From Nitrospirota bacterium (GTDB taxonomy: Bacteria; Nitrospirota; Thermodesulfovibrionia; UBA6902), in contig JACRHD010000018.1 of the NCBI GenBank assembly GCA_016234115.1, positions 84,724-148,723 on the forward strand: 64,000 nucleotides of DNA, in the 5' to 3' direction. The translations under genes were made by a program, and so were the position numbers. The number at the start of each line of letters is the position of its first letter. The stretch's first letter is position 1. Below the pieces are notes generated by a model. It was given only the letters and a program-made list of their open reading frames with translations, was not told where the DNA came from and did not search any database. Below are positions 36,241 through 44,848 of the stretch, one piece after another.

Positions 36241-37407
36241 TCATGAAACAGGACGGTAAAAAGAATCCCGCTCTACAGGGACCTTCCCGGCCTTCCCGAT
36301 TAAATCAATCAACTGTGAACGCGTCAATGCGCTGCCTGAAAGCGCTCCCGCGGAGTGTGTGATTTTTTCTTCGATGACGGTGCCGTCCAGGTCGTCGGCC
36401 CCGAACATCAGAGCTAACTGGGCGATCTTTTCACCTAACATAATCCAGTAAGCCTTAACATGATGGACATTGTCTAAAAACAGCCTCGAGACGGCGATGG
36501 TCTTTAAATCATCAATGCCGGAGGTGTACCCGGCGCAGTCAATCTTTGTGTTTTTCGGGTGAAACGCCAGGGGGATGAAGGCCTGAAATCCGCCTGTCCT
36601 GTCCTGGAGGTCCCTGAGTCTCTGCATGTGCTCCACCCTGTGTTCATATTTTTCAAGATGACCGTATAGCATTGTTGCATTTGTCCTGATGCCGGCGTTG
36701 TGCGCCGCTTCCATTATTTGGAGCCACCTTTTGCCGGATATTTTCTCGGGGCATATCCTGTTTCTTACACGGGTATTGAATATTTCAGCGCCTCCGCCGG
36801 GCATGGAGTCAAGCCCCGCGCCTTTTAAAGCTCCCAGAATATCGGTGAGAGCCAGACCGCTTATTTTTGAGAAGTAATCTATCTCAACAGCAGTGAATGC
36901 TTTTATATGGATATGGGGGAAATGTTTTTTTATTTGTCTGAGCAATTCGATATAAAAATCGAATTGCCGCTCCGGATGGAGCCCACCGACGATGTGGACC
37001 TCACTGAAAGATAGGGGCAAGGGGCAAGGGGCAAGGGGCAAGGAACGGCTTTTTTTGAATTGTGAATTGTGAATTTTGAATTCTTTCTTTTTTGACCCCT
37101 GACCCTTGACCCCTGACCCCTGACCCTGTAATTTTTTTATGATTTCTTTAATGCTTAACTCATACGCACCCTTTTCCCCCTTGGAGCGGCTGAAGGCGCA
37201 GAACTTGCATCGATTGACGCAGATGTTGGTCGGGTTGATGTGATGGTTCCGGATAAAGTATGCGTTCTTGCCGTTCTTCCTTTCGGCAACGATATTCGCA
37301 AGCCTGCCTATGGTGAAGATGTCGTCGCTTTGGAAAAGTGAAAGGGCATCATCCATTGTCAGACGATGCCCCGAGATGATTTTTCTTTCGATTCTCTTAA
37401 CGGCCAC
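36241..37407 (-). CDS. mqnE: Aminodeoxyfutalosine synthase-type radical SAM enzyme with a repeat insertion
   Basis: MqnE joins the enolpyruvyl benzoate intermediate to S-adenosylmethionine in the futalosine route to menaquinone. The 388-residue product has the cluster motif [14 protein letters not shown] and downstream [38 protein letters not shown], and [18 protein letters not shown]. MqnC is the closest alternative. Residues about 93-131 ([38 protein letters not shown]) are foreign to the family and encoded by heptamer arrays at 37013-37128. I took GTG at 37405-37407 as start; it overlaps htpX by 11 bp. Confidence 0.83.
   Translation of the reverse strand: MAVKRIERKIISGHRLTMDDALSLFQSDDIFTIGRLANIVAERKNGKNAYFIRNHHINPTNICVNRCKFCAFSRSKGEKGAYELSIKEIIKKLQGQGSGVKGQGSKKKEFKIHNSQFKKSRSLPLAPCPLPLSFSEVHIVGGLHPERQFDFYIELLRQIKKHFPHIHIKAFTAVEIDYFSKISGLALTDILGALKGAGLDSMPGGGAEIFNTRVRNRICPEKISGKRWLQIMEAAHNAGIRTNATMLYGHLEKYEHRVEHMQRLRDLQDRTGGFQAFIPLAFHPKNTKIDCAGYTSGIDDLKTIAVSRLFLDNVHHVKAYWIMLGEKIAQLALMFGADDLDGTVIEEKITHSAGALSGSALTRSQLIDLIGKAGKVPVERDSFYRPVS
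37013..37128. repeat. Intragenic heptamer tract in mqnE
   Basis: Three unit types lie in series: GGGGCAA, TTTTGAA/TTGTGAA and ACCCCTG. Read on the coding strand, each is free of stop codons (LPLAPCP, FKIHNSQ, QGSGVKG); on the opposite strand the last two contain TGA. Confidence 0.85.
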
Positions 37408-38242
37408 GCCCCATGGCCTCGAGCCTTGCCACCCTTTCCTCAATCGGCGGATGCGTGCTGAACAGCTTGACGATACCGCCGCCTGAGAGCGGATTGACGA
37501 TGAACATATGGGATGTGGCGGGTGTTGCGTCAAGGGGTATCTTCTGCGAAGCCATATGAAGCTTCTTCAATGCATTGGCCAGATACAGAGGGTTGCCTGC
37601 AATCCTCGCGCCTCCCTGATCAGCAGTGTATTCCCTTGATCTCGATATCGCCATCTGTATGAGCATGGCAGCGATAGGTCCCACGATCATCATTACAATC
37701 GCCGCAATCGGGCTGCCGCCTTCATCGTCATCGTGCCTTCCGCCGAATATCATGGCCCACTGGGCCATCTGTGCAAGATAGCTGATGGCCCCCGCAATCG
37801 TTGCCGCGACTGTGCTGATAAGGATGTCCCGGTGTTTGATATGCGCGAGTTCATGCCCTATTACCCCTTCGAGTTCTTCCCTGCTGAGTATCCGCATTAT
37901 CCCTGTCGTTGCCGCTACCGCTGCGTGGGCCGGGTTTCTTCCGGTAGCAAAGGCATTCGGCTGGTCCTGGTTGATTATGTAAACTTTGGGCATCGGAAGT
38001 TCAGCCTTTTGCGAGAGCCTTCTCACAATTGAATAAAGCTCCGGGGCGTCGCCTTCAGTTACCTCGCGCGCTCCGTACATTTTAAGCACGATCTTGTCGC
38101 TGAACCAGTACGTAACGAAGTTCATAACAAGGGCGAACATAAGCGCCATCGTCATCCCTGATCTTCCTCCCATAGCAGCCCCCGCCCACACAAGAATAAG
38201 TGTGAGGCCCACCATGAAAACCATTGTCTTAAGTGTGTTCAT
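37397..38242 (-). CDS. htpX: HtpX-like membrane zinc metalloprotease
   Basis: The 281-residue protein has two N-terminal membrane helices, the zinc site [10 protein letters not shown], two further hydrophobic segments and the third-ligand region [13 protein letters not shown]. HtpX degrades misfolded inner-membrane proteins. The length and the closing [14 protein letters not shown] are standard. Its end overlaps the mqnE start. Confidence 0.93.
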   Translation of the reverse strand: MNTLKTMVFMVGLTLILVWAGAAMGGRSGMTMALMFALVMNFVTYWFSDKIVLKMYGAREVTEGDAPELYSIVRRLSQKAELPMPKVYIINQDQPNAFATGRNPAHAAVAATTGIMRILSREELEGVIGHELAHIKHRDILISTVAATIAGAISYLAQMAQWAMIFGGRHDDDEGGSPIAAIVMMIVGPIAAMLIQMAISRSREYTADQGGARIAGNPLYLANALKKLHMASQKIPLDATPATSHMFIVNPLSGGGIVKLFSTHPPIEERVARLEAMGRGR

Positions 38243-38344
38243 TCCCTTTTTCCTCCAGTTTCCTTCAAAAGCAATCTGAGCTATCGTTATTTTACATAAG
38301 TCTTTATATCAAAGCAATAATGAAGAATTGATGAAGAGACACTC

Positions 38345-38442
38345 GTTATAGCGTTTTAGCGTTACAGCGTTATAGCGTTTTAGAGTTGAAGTGTTATAGC
38401 GTTCAAACTCACAACGCGATAAACGCTATAACGCTCAACGCC
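38345..38442. repeat. 8-bp-period tandem repeat (AGCGTTAT-type), inverted pair
   Basis: Units AGCGTTTT, AGCGTTAC, AGCGTTAT face complementary AACGCTAT units further right. The tract sits between divergent htpX and the zinc-ribbon gene. Confidence 0.7.
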
Positions 38443-38518
38443 CTGAACCGGCCCGGTCCATGAATTAAAGGCGATTTTGACAATTACCGATAAGAGGTCT
38501 AAGAAGGAGGATAAAAAA

Positions 38519-38848
38519 ATGTTTGAACCTCTCGCAAAATGTAATGTCTGCAAGAAAGAGTACACGTCCATGCATGTGGAAGTCATGCCTGGGACGATTG
38601 TTCACGTCTGTCAGAACTGCCTTGAAAAGGCAAAGACAAACTTCATCTGGATATGCATGAGCTGCGGAAAAGCGTACATGAGGCCCAAGGAGACGGTCAT
38701 AAGCAGGCTCAGAGATCCGGAACTGAAGCGGGCGTATATGATATGCGAAGACATGGTGATCGTTCAGGGCATAGATGCATGCATAGAATGCGACCCTGAG
38801 ACCATTCAGGCTTACATGGGGTCTATCCAGACCGCGGCGCATTGCTGA
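38519..38848 (+). CDS. Small cysteine-rich protein with four CxxC pairs
   Basis: This 109-residue protein is of a type I do not recognise by name. It has four CxxC knuckles, CNVC, CQNC, CMSC and CIEC, enough for two zinc-ribbon sites, and otherwise soluble sequence. The pattern suggests a metal-stabilised regulator or adaptor rather than an enzyme. The start at 38519 is fixed by AAGGAGG seven bases upstream. It stands alone between divergent and convergent neighbours, so the context gives no further clue. Confidence 0.7.
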   Translation: MFEPLAKCNVCKKEYTSMHVEVMPGTIVHVCQNCLEKAKTNFIWICMSCGKAYMRPKETVISRLRDPELKRAYMICEDMVIVQGIDACIECDPETIQAYMGSIQTAAHC

Positions 38849-38886
38849 TTCGGAAATCCGGACAGGCCGCCGCGGGGGATATGTCT

Positions 38887-39561
38887 TTAAACGGCCCTGA
38901 CCTTTTTGCCGGTCGCTGATTTTTGCAGCAACTCCACAACCTCTTCATCGACGACCTGGGTGAAGTCCCCGTAAAACGATCCTACGGACATAAAATAATC
39001 CGGGGTCTCAAGGCAGATAAATTCATCAATCGACCGCTGAAGCTCCTCGGCAGTCGCAGGAGGAGCGACCGGAAGAGCAACTACCAGTTTCGCGATATCC
39101 TCCGTCTTCAGGGTGGAAATGGCCGCCTTCATTGTGGCGCCCGTTGCGACCCCGTCATCCGCAAGTATAATAATTTTCCCCCTGAGGTCCGGGATACCCT
39201 TCCCTTTCCGGTACAGATTTATTCTCCGTTGAATCTCCGCCCTCTGCCTGGAAATCTCATTATCTATATATTTTCGTGAAACGCCGCCCGATGATATGAG
39301 GGACTCATTCAAGACTACAGCTCCCGTCTCGGAGACCGCCCCGACGGCAAGCTCAGGCTGTCCGGGAAAGCCTATCTTCCTGATTATGATTATATCCAGC
39401 GGGCAATTGAGGCACGAGGCGATTTCAAAACCTGTAACAACACCCCCTCTCGGAAGGGCCAATACAATGACCCCCTCCCTGTCCTTGTAAGCCATCAACC
39501 TCTTTGCAAGTTCAAGTCCCGCGTCCCTTCTGTCTTTAAAAATCCTGTTGTCCTCTTCCAT
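38887..39561 (-). CDS. Phosphoribosyltransferase-domain protein (COG1926 type)
   Basis: The 224-residue protein has the PRPP-binding loop ILADDGVATGATMKAA and an N-terminal VLALPRGGVVTGFEIA segment, the pattern of the stand-alone phosphoribosyltransferase-like family often found beside phosphatases or dienelactone hydrolases. No base substrate is known for this family that I can name. AGGAGG lies before the ATG. The start of its conserved region is intact. Confidence 0.78.
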   Translation of the reverse strand: MEEDNRIFKDRRDAGLELAKRLMAYKDREGVIVLALPRGGVVTGFEIASCLNCPLDIIIIRKIGFPGQPELAVGAVSETGAVVLNESLISSGGVSRKYIDNEISRQRAEIQRRINLYRKGKGIPDLRGKIIILADDGVATGATMKAAISTLKTEDIAKLVVALPVAPPATAEELQRSIDEFICLETPDYFMSVGSFYGDFTQVVDEEVVELLQKSATGKKVRAV

Positions 39562-39667
39562 TAGGCCGTTCCTCCTGAAGAATTATGCTGCGGAGCTTTA
39601 TTAAGTCTTCGGGCCTTTGTTCGAATCCGGGTGAATCCGCGGCCGCTTGCCTTTAAAACACATCATA

Positions 39668-40582
39668 TCACAAATCTCCGCTCATGACTTTTCTTAGCAA
39701 CTGTTCAATCCCGGCTTCATCATCCGGCGGCTCAGGGACGTTATCGAAAAGCCCCCACTGCTCCTCATGCCCGATGAATGAATCAGGCGCAAGCACGGTC
39801 AGGGGAGACAGGGTTTCCATCTCCAGCATGAAATCATTGAGATAGGATTCGTACGACGCGCCGAAGTCAGGGTATCGGACGTCTGGAAGGTGTTTGTAAT
39901 ACTTCACAAAAAGACGGCCGCGGTTGAAATACGCGGCCCAGCCTTTTTCATTGGAAAGGCCGAGCTTGAAGGGCTGTTCGGTCCGGGGGTCATGCTTCAG
40001 GATTATATATCGCTCTCCCCAGTACACACGGGGATCATTGATTTTTGTATACGGCCACAAAGAAATGACCCTGTTCGGCAGCAGTCCGGTATCTTTCCCG
40101 CCTTGAGGGATAATCTCTTTCCCACCTGTTGCCATCGCGGTTATCGCCCATACGGACATCTCTGCCGGCAGCAATCCTTTGTTCGTCAGACGGTGAACGA
40201 CTTTCACGGAGGGGCTGTCGGGAGAAAGCGTTATCATCATCTCCTTTTTTATGCCTGTGAGAAGTTCGGTGTCCTGGACCGTATGGATGCCGTTTGCAAT
40301 TTCATTGCACTGAACGGGGAAATTGTCGGGCACATATGTCCTTTCTCTGTCCTCAGGACTGTGCCAGAGGCGATGTCCGCCGTATATCCTCCATTCATCG
40401 CCGCCGGTAAGTCCCAGCGTTGATTCCACTTCACACAATTCGTTTTCCTTCCCTGTAATGCCGTACCGGATGATCCTCGGGCCGACGTCGGCGGTCACAA
40501 TCAGATCGACAATATCATTTGAAATCCGAACGCAGTTCTTCCAACCGCCGTAGGGGATTTTGTTAACCTGCACCCTCGCCAT
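39668..40582 (-). CDS. DUF4380-like protein with mutarotase-type fold (putative)
   Basis: The 304-residue protein has YGGWKNCVRISN, TADVGPRIIRYG, GGHRLWHSPEDRERTYVPDN and WAITAMATGGKEIIPQ, which resemble DUF4380 and aldose-epimerase-like beta-sandwich proteins that bind carbohydrate. Catalysis is unproven, and a clear mutarotase histidine/glutamate pair cannot be assigned by eye. No signal peptide is present. It is divergent from the large secreted dockerin protein, with 337 bp between. Confidence 0.6.
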   Translation of the reverse strand: MARVQVNKIPYGGWKNCVRISNDIVDLIVTADVGPRIIRYGITGKENELCEVESTLGLTGGDEWRIYGGHRLWHSPEDRERTYVPDNFPVQCNEIANGIHTVQDTELLTGIKKEMMITLSPDSPSVKVVHRLTNKGLLPAEMSVWAITAMATGGKEIIPQGGKDTGLLPNRVISLWPYTKINDPRVYWGERYIILKHDPRTEQPFKLGLSNEKGWAAYFNRGRLFVKYYKHLPDVRYPDFGASYESYLNDFMLEMETLSPLTVLAPDSFIGHEEQWGLFDNVPEPPDDEAGIEQLLRKVMSGDL

Positions 40583-40850
40583 GACAGATATTATACCCCA
40601 CGGATTTCACGGATTTCTGTCTGTCGTCAGCGTCAGTTCCGTTTAAGGTCGAGAAGATTGTAAAGATAAATAACATGTCGGATTACTTAACTCTCAAGAA
40701 ATGATTATGTGTGCCTTTTCGTAACTTCCGGTGTTTTAAGAATATTACTGGCGTCATTCTTAATTTCTTAAATACGGCGGGGGAATATTACTTTACATTA
40801 AATTTATAGGCAGCAGTAATGTTTAACATGAAATCAAATGGTTATGAATT

Positions 40851-40864
40851 AGCACACATTTTGC
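40851..40864 (+). promoter_or_regulatory. Weak sigma-54-like -24/-12 element
   Basis: AGCACACATTTTGC has the 10-bp spacing and the GC of a -12 box but AG instead of GG at -24. It lies 56 bp before the start of the dockerin protein gene. The rest of 40583-40850 is AT-rich and shows no gene or structured RNA that I recognise. Confidence 0.2.
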
Positions 40865-40919
40865 GTACTTTTTTATGGGTATATGTCTCTTTTACTTTCC
40901 TTATAAAGGAGTGCATACA

Positions 40920-43900
40920 ATGAAAACAAAAAGTCATTTAGGTCCATTGAGTGTTTTTTCACTTCTCTTGTTACTGGTTTCCTTCATCGCCTATGTGCCG
41001 GCCTGGGGAGAATCATATGTGGCTTCAGTGGATGGAGGGAACCTGCTTAAGGTAGCGCGGATCAGCGATATAGGGGGCTCCCCCTCTGCAGAACAGATAT
41101 CTATCGACATAAGAGCCGATTTCCCCGCGCAGGTTTTTAGCGACGGCGATGAATCATGTCCGGTCCCTACGATCAGAGACGTCACCTTCCTTGACCCTGG
41201 GGGATGCTGTAACAGGGTCAGGATAGCGGTCCTCGGGATGTGCAATATCCATGTGCCGCTGCAAACGCCGCCCTGGTGGGGGCGTCTGCATATGCTGCTC
41301 GGCCGGGTCGTCTTTTACGACATTACATCAGACGGCCCTCTTGCCGCGGTCAATGCCGGGACCACTGTTATCGAGGAAAATTTCAGCACGAGCTGGGACA
41401 CTATAATCGTGCCATGGGGCTACACCCCTGGTGAATCCTACCGGATAGCAGGCCTAAGTTCAGGGGGGTTTCTGGTAGAGACCGGCGGCGCCGGCATGTA
41501 TTGCGGCACCTGGGGCTGTGCGGAAGATAATTTCAGCAGCTACAGGTACCGCGTCTTTTTCAATGACAAGTACAATAGGGGGTTTGCGAATTACGAAGCC
41601 ACAGGTTATCTGACAGAACGCGACATAGCAGGGTTTGCCGGCGCAGAGGACAAATTTGCCTCGGTCAGCAGAGGCTCGGCAGGCGGCATGTTTTATAATC
41701 TCTATCGCTACGGCATTGACTGGACGAGCTCGCAGATTATCGAGGAAGGCGCGCAGTCAAATTACGACGGGGCATACTACAAAAACCAGGCAGCGCCGCT
41801 TGCCGACGTAGCAGACCACATTGTGGGAGGCGGCATTGTCGTAAATAACGACCACGCTGCCGCATTCAATTACCGGCCGGACTTTGCCTACCCTGATATT
41901 GTATGGCAGCCCGAATGGGGCGGCATATGGCTTTCCAATATCGACGAAGTCCTCGGCATCAGCTCAAATGACGCAAATCTTTACGCCGTGCTTCGCAGAA
42001 ACGGCGCGAACTATGAGCTTTACAAAATCAACAGCGCCGACGGCGTGTATGAAAACACGGGCTTCAGTTTTTCATGGGAAGGGGCATACCGCTCTGACGG
42101 CGACGCCATCATAAAGAAATTCGAGATCGGTCTTGCCTCTCCGAATAAAGGAGGGGACACGGGAATGGTAAGTCCTTTCATATACGGGACAGGGCTTGCC
42201 TCCGGGGCATCCGTAAAGCTTGCGCGCGCGGGAGAGCCCGATATAACACCGCAGCAGGTGGTCTTTAAAAACCGCAATACCCTGATACCGACCTTTGACC
42301 TCAGGGGGAAGGCAAGGGGAAGCTGGGACATAGTAGTAACGAATCCCGACACCACCACCACCAGCCTTGCCGATGGTTTCACCATTGAAGAAGGCCGGGT
42401 CGCTGCCCCCTGGGTCAGCATTGTGGGGAGTAATGCTTTCAGGTCGGGGTTCCCGTATACATTCAAAGTGGTCTATGGCAATAACGGCAATATCGACGCC
42501 CACGGCGTGCCTCTGTTTATCAGCGGCATCCCGAATTATGTAAATGTGCAGCTTGATTTCGAACTCACGCCCCCGCCGCAGTTGAATGACCCCCCGATAG
42601 ATTTTTCCCAGTGGTCAACGGTAATCACCAGCGCGGACGGCACTCACAAGATTATTCCGCTTCTGATCGGCAACATCCCTCCCGGTAATTCGCGCTCGCT
42701 CAGCATTACCCTGACTCAAACCGGAAACCAGCCTTTTACTCTTAAGGCCATGATAGCAAAGCCCTGGTTCGGCTCAGGGATATCTTATGAGGCGCTGCAG
42801 TGCTTTATGGGCGCTCTTCAACTGGCTTGCACCTCGGTGCCTGTCCTGGATTGCATAACCGCGGCATTGTCTTTCGGGTTCGACCTCGGCGACCTTGTGC
42901 TTGGCGCGCCCGCAGGCTGGGATGACGTCGGCAGTCTTACCTGGGGCGCGATCAATTTAGGCATGCAGTGCGCGGATGAAGCCGGGTTTGTAGGGTCGGA
43001 AATCGCCTTTGATCCCTGGTCAATAGTCGCCAGCGGGACTTTCAGCACCGTGGACTGCGGCACGGACGCATTAGGGATCGAGATGCCCCTCATTCCGTTC
43101 AGCTCCGGGGACCCGAATGCCAAATATGGTCTGCAGGGTGTCGGCAGCGCCAGGAATATCTCCGGGGAAGATCCGGTACCGTATTCCGTATTTTTCGAAA
43201 ACGTAGAGACCGCTACTGCCCCTGCGCGAGAGATAGTCATCACCGACCAGCTTGATACTTCAACGCTTGATCTGAGCACCTTCAGTCTCGGACCGATCTC
43301 CTTCGGCAGCAGTGAAGTGGTTCCTCCACAGGGCCTGAGCGACTATACGACCGTAGTGGACCTCAGGCCGGGGAACGACCTCCTCGTGGGCATTAACGCC
43401 CGCCTAAACAGCGAGACCGGACTTCTCACCTTTCGCTTCACCTCTATCGACCCGAACACGGGGGGCGATCCCGGGGACCCTTTAGCAGGGTTTCTGCCGC
43501 CCAACGTCAGCCCGCCGGAGGGTGAGGGAAGCGTCATCTTTACTGTAAAACCCAAGCCTGCGCTTGGGCCCGGGACGGAGATAAAGAACAAGGCGACTAT
43601 TGTGTTTGACATGAACGAGCCGGTCGAGACCAATGAGTGGCTGAATACCATCGACATCGACTCTGACGGCGACGGTTATATCAGCGCCGCAGATTGCGAT
43701 GATACAAATTCTTCGGTAAAGCCGGGGGCGTCAGAGGTATGCGACGCCGTGGATAATAATTGTGACGGAATGGTCGATGAGGGTTTTGCCGCGCCCCTGA
43801 TAAGCGATATGAGCGTTGAAGGCTGTCTTTCCGAGCTTTGCAAAAGCGATCTGAATGCGTCTGCGACAGACTCATGCGGAGGCAATCTCACATACGCGTG

Positions 43901-44258
43901 GACGCCTTTAAACGGCGGCGCAATTTCAGGCAGCGGGGCAAGCGTCCGGTTCGATCCCCCTGACAACGGCCCTCATCCGTGCCCTTATCAGGCGCAGCTT
44001 ACCGTGACATCTGATGTATCCGGATTATCATCGACTCAGGTTGTGGACATATACATCAAGACGGCCGGAGATGTAAATGGAGACGGTGTGGTAAACCTGA
44101 TGGACAAGCTTCTGGTGCGGCAGCATTTCGGCCAATCGGAAGGAGACCCTGACTGGGACCCCCGTGCCGACGCGACCTGTGACGGGGTAGTGAACCTGAT
44201 GGACAAGCTCAAGGTCAGGCAGCAATTCGGCCGGACCGGGGGGTGTGGATGCCAATGA
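40920..44258 (+). CDS. Large secreted protein with MopE-type metal motif and C-terminal dockerin
   Basis: The 1112-residue protein begins with a signal peptide (MKTKSHLGPLSVFSLLLLL to about residue 30). The first 600 residues are unrecognised beta-rich sequence with an IPT-like stretch near 430-480. A cysteine-bearing helical segment covers about 620-690, and a bacterial-repeat (DUF11-like) region about 730-906. Next comes the motif DSDGDGYISAADCDDTNSS with PGASEVCDAVDNNCDG (912-955), typical of MopE-like copper/calcium-binding repeats. The end holds two dockerin-like EF-hand repeats, DVNGDGVVNLMDKLLVRQHF and ATCDGVVNLMDKLKVRQQF. The ATG at 40920 has AAAGGAG upstream. It is probably a calcium-stabilised surface protein. 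No cohesin is visible in the window. Confidence 0.82.
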   Translation: MKTKSHLGPLSVFSLLLLLVSFIAYVPAWGESYVASVDGGNLLKVARISDIGGSPSAEQISIDIRADFPAQVFSDGDESCPVPTIRDVTFLDPGGCCNRVRIAVLGMCNIHVPLQTPPWWGRLHMLLGRVVFYDITSDGPLAAVNAGTTVIEENFSTSWDTIIVPWGYTPGESYRIAGLSSGGFLVETGGAGMYCGTWGCAEDNFSSYRYRVFFNDKYNRGFANYEATGYLTERDIAGFAGAEDKFASVSRGSAGGMFYNLYRYGIDWTSSQIIEEGAQSNYDGAYYKNQAAPLADVADHIVGGGIVVNNDHAAAFNYRPDFAYPDIVWQPEWGGIWLSNIDEVLGISSNDANLYAVLRRNGANYELYKINSADGVYENTGFSFSWEGAYRSDGDAIIKKFEIGLASPNKGGDTGMVSPFIYGTGLASGASVKLARAGEPDITPQQVVFKNRNTLIPTFDLRGKARGSWDIVVTNPDTTTTSLADGFTIEEGRVAAPWVSIVGSNAFRSGFPYTFKVVYGNNGNIDAHGVPLFISGIPNYVNVQLDFELTPPPQLNDPPIDFSQWSTVITSADGTHKIIPLLIGNIPPGNSRSLSITLTQTGNQPFTLKAMIAKPWFGSGISYEALQCFMGALQLACTSVPVLDCITAALSFGFDLGDLVLGAPAGWDDVGSLTWGAINLGMQCADEAGFVGSEIAFDPWSIVASGTFSTVDCGTDALGIEMPLIPFSSGDPNAKYGLQGVGSARNISGEDPVPYSVFFENVETATAPAREIVITDQLDTSTLDLSTFSLGPISFGSSEVVPPQGLSDYTTVVDLRPGNDLLVGINARLNSETGLLTFRFTSIDPNTGGDPGDPLAGFLPPNVSPPEGEGSVIFTVKPKPALGPGTEIKNKATIVFDMNEPVETNEWLNTIDIDSDGDGYISAADCDDTNSSVKPGASEVCDAVDNNCDGMVDEGFAAPLISDMSVEGCLSELCKSDLNASATDSCGGNLTYAWTPLNGGAISGSGASVRFDPPDNGPHPCPYQAQLTVTSDVSGLSSTQVVDIYIKTAGDVNGDGVVNLMDKLLVRQHFGQSEGDPDWDPRADATCDGVVNLMDKLKVRQQFGRTGGCGCQ

Positions 44259-44303
44259 TGACATGTTTCTTCCGACACTGGTGTTTGCTATAATTACACC
44301 CGT

Positions 44304-44837
44304 ATGCAAATTGTTCTCGCCGGACCTCACCAGGTCAAGTTATTTGCCGGAATGCTTTCCCCGGACCTTTCTCTTTTTGAAAGGCTTTCAGAAATGCTGC
44401 AGGATATCTATGGCCCTGCTGATCTTGAAAGCCCTGTCTGGCCCTGGGAGCATACAAAATATTACTCGGAAGAAATGGGAACAGGACTGAAAAGGAAGTT
44501 TATTTTTTTCAGGGAACTCATAAACCCGTGGACCATTTCAGAGATAAAACTGAGAACAATAGAGCTCGAAAAACAGTTCATGAATGAAAAGGGCGGCAGG
44601 GGGATAAACCTTGACCCCGGATATTTAGACTCGGCAAAGATTGTTCTTGTGTCTACCAAGGATTTTTCTCACAGGATATATCTCGGCAGCGGCATCTACG
44701 CAGAGGTGACCCTCATCTATTCGGGAAAGAATTATATGATGCTGCCGTATACCTACCCGGACTTCAGGACCGAAGAATATCTCGATATCTTCAGGAGGGC
44801 GCGGGAGATTTATAAGTCATGCAGGGGCGGGGTTTAA
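44304..44837 (+). CDS. DUF4416 family protein
   Basis: The 177-residue protein has the DUF4416 landmarks: PVWPWEHTKYYSEEMG, the NLDPGYLDSAKIVLVSTKDF stretch and HRIYLGSGIYAEVTL, followed by a YPDFRTEEY-like end. Function is unknown. The last residues (CRGGV) and stop are encoded by a palindromic repeat shared with the convergent neighbour. It is 45 bp after the dockerin gene, but co-transcription is unproven. Confidence 0.8.
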   Translation: MQIVLAGPHQVKLFAGMLSPDLSLFERLSEMLQDIYGPADLESPVWPWEHTKYYSEEMGTGLKRKFIFFRELINPWTISEIKLRTIELEKQFMNEKGGRGINLDPGYLDSAKIVLVSTKDFSHRIYLGSGIYAEVTLIYSGKNYMMLPYTYPDFRTEEYLDIFRRAREIYKSCRGGV

Positions 44838-44848
44838 ACCCGCCCTAC
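44821..44848. repeat. Palindrome supplying stop codons to two convergent genes
   Basis: This 28-bp GCAGGGGCGGGGTTTAAACC-type palindrome contains the TAA of the DUF4416 gene (44835-44837) and, on the other strand, the TAG of the BPL_N-like gene (44845-44847). Confidence 0.75.

Noticed and set aside
39620-39640. tRNA T-arm-like GTTCGAATCC upstream of the phosphoribosyltransferase gene
   Set aside because: No acceptor stem, D-arm or anticodon arm can be built around it.
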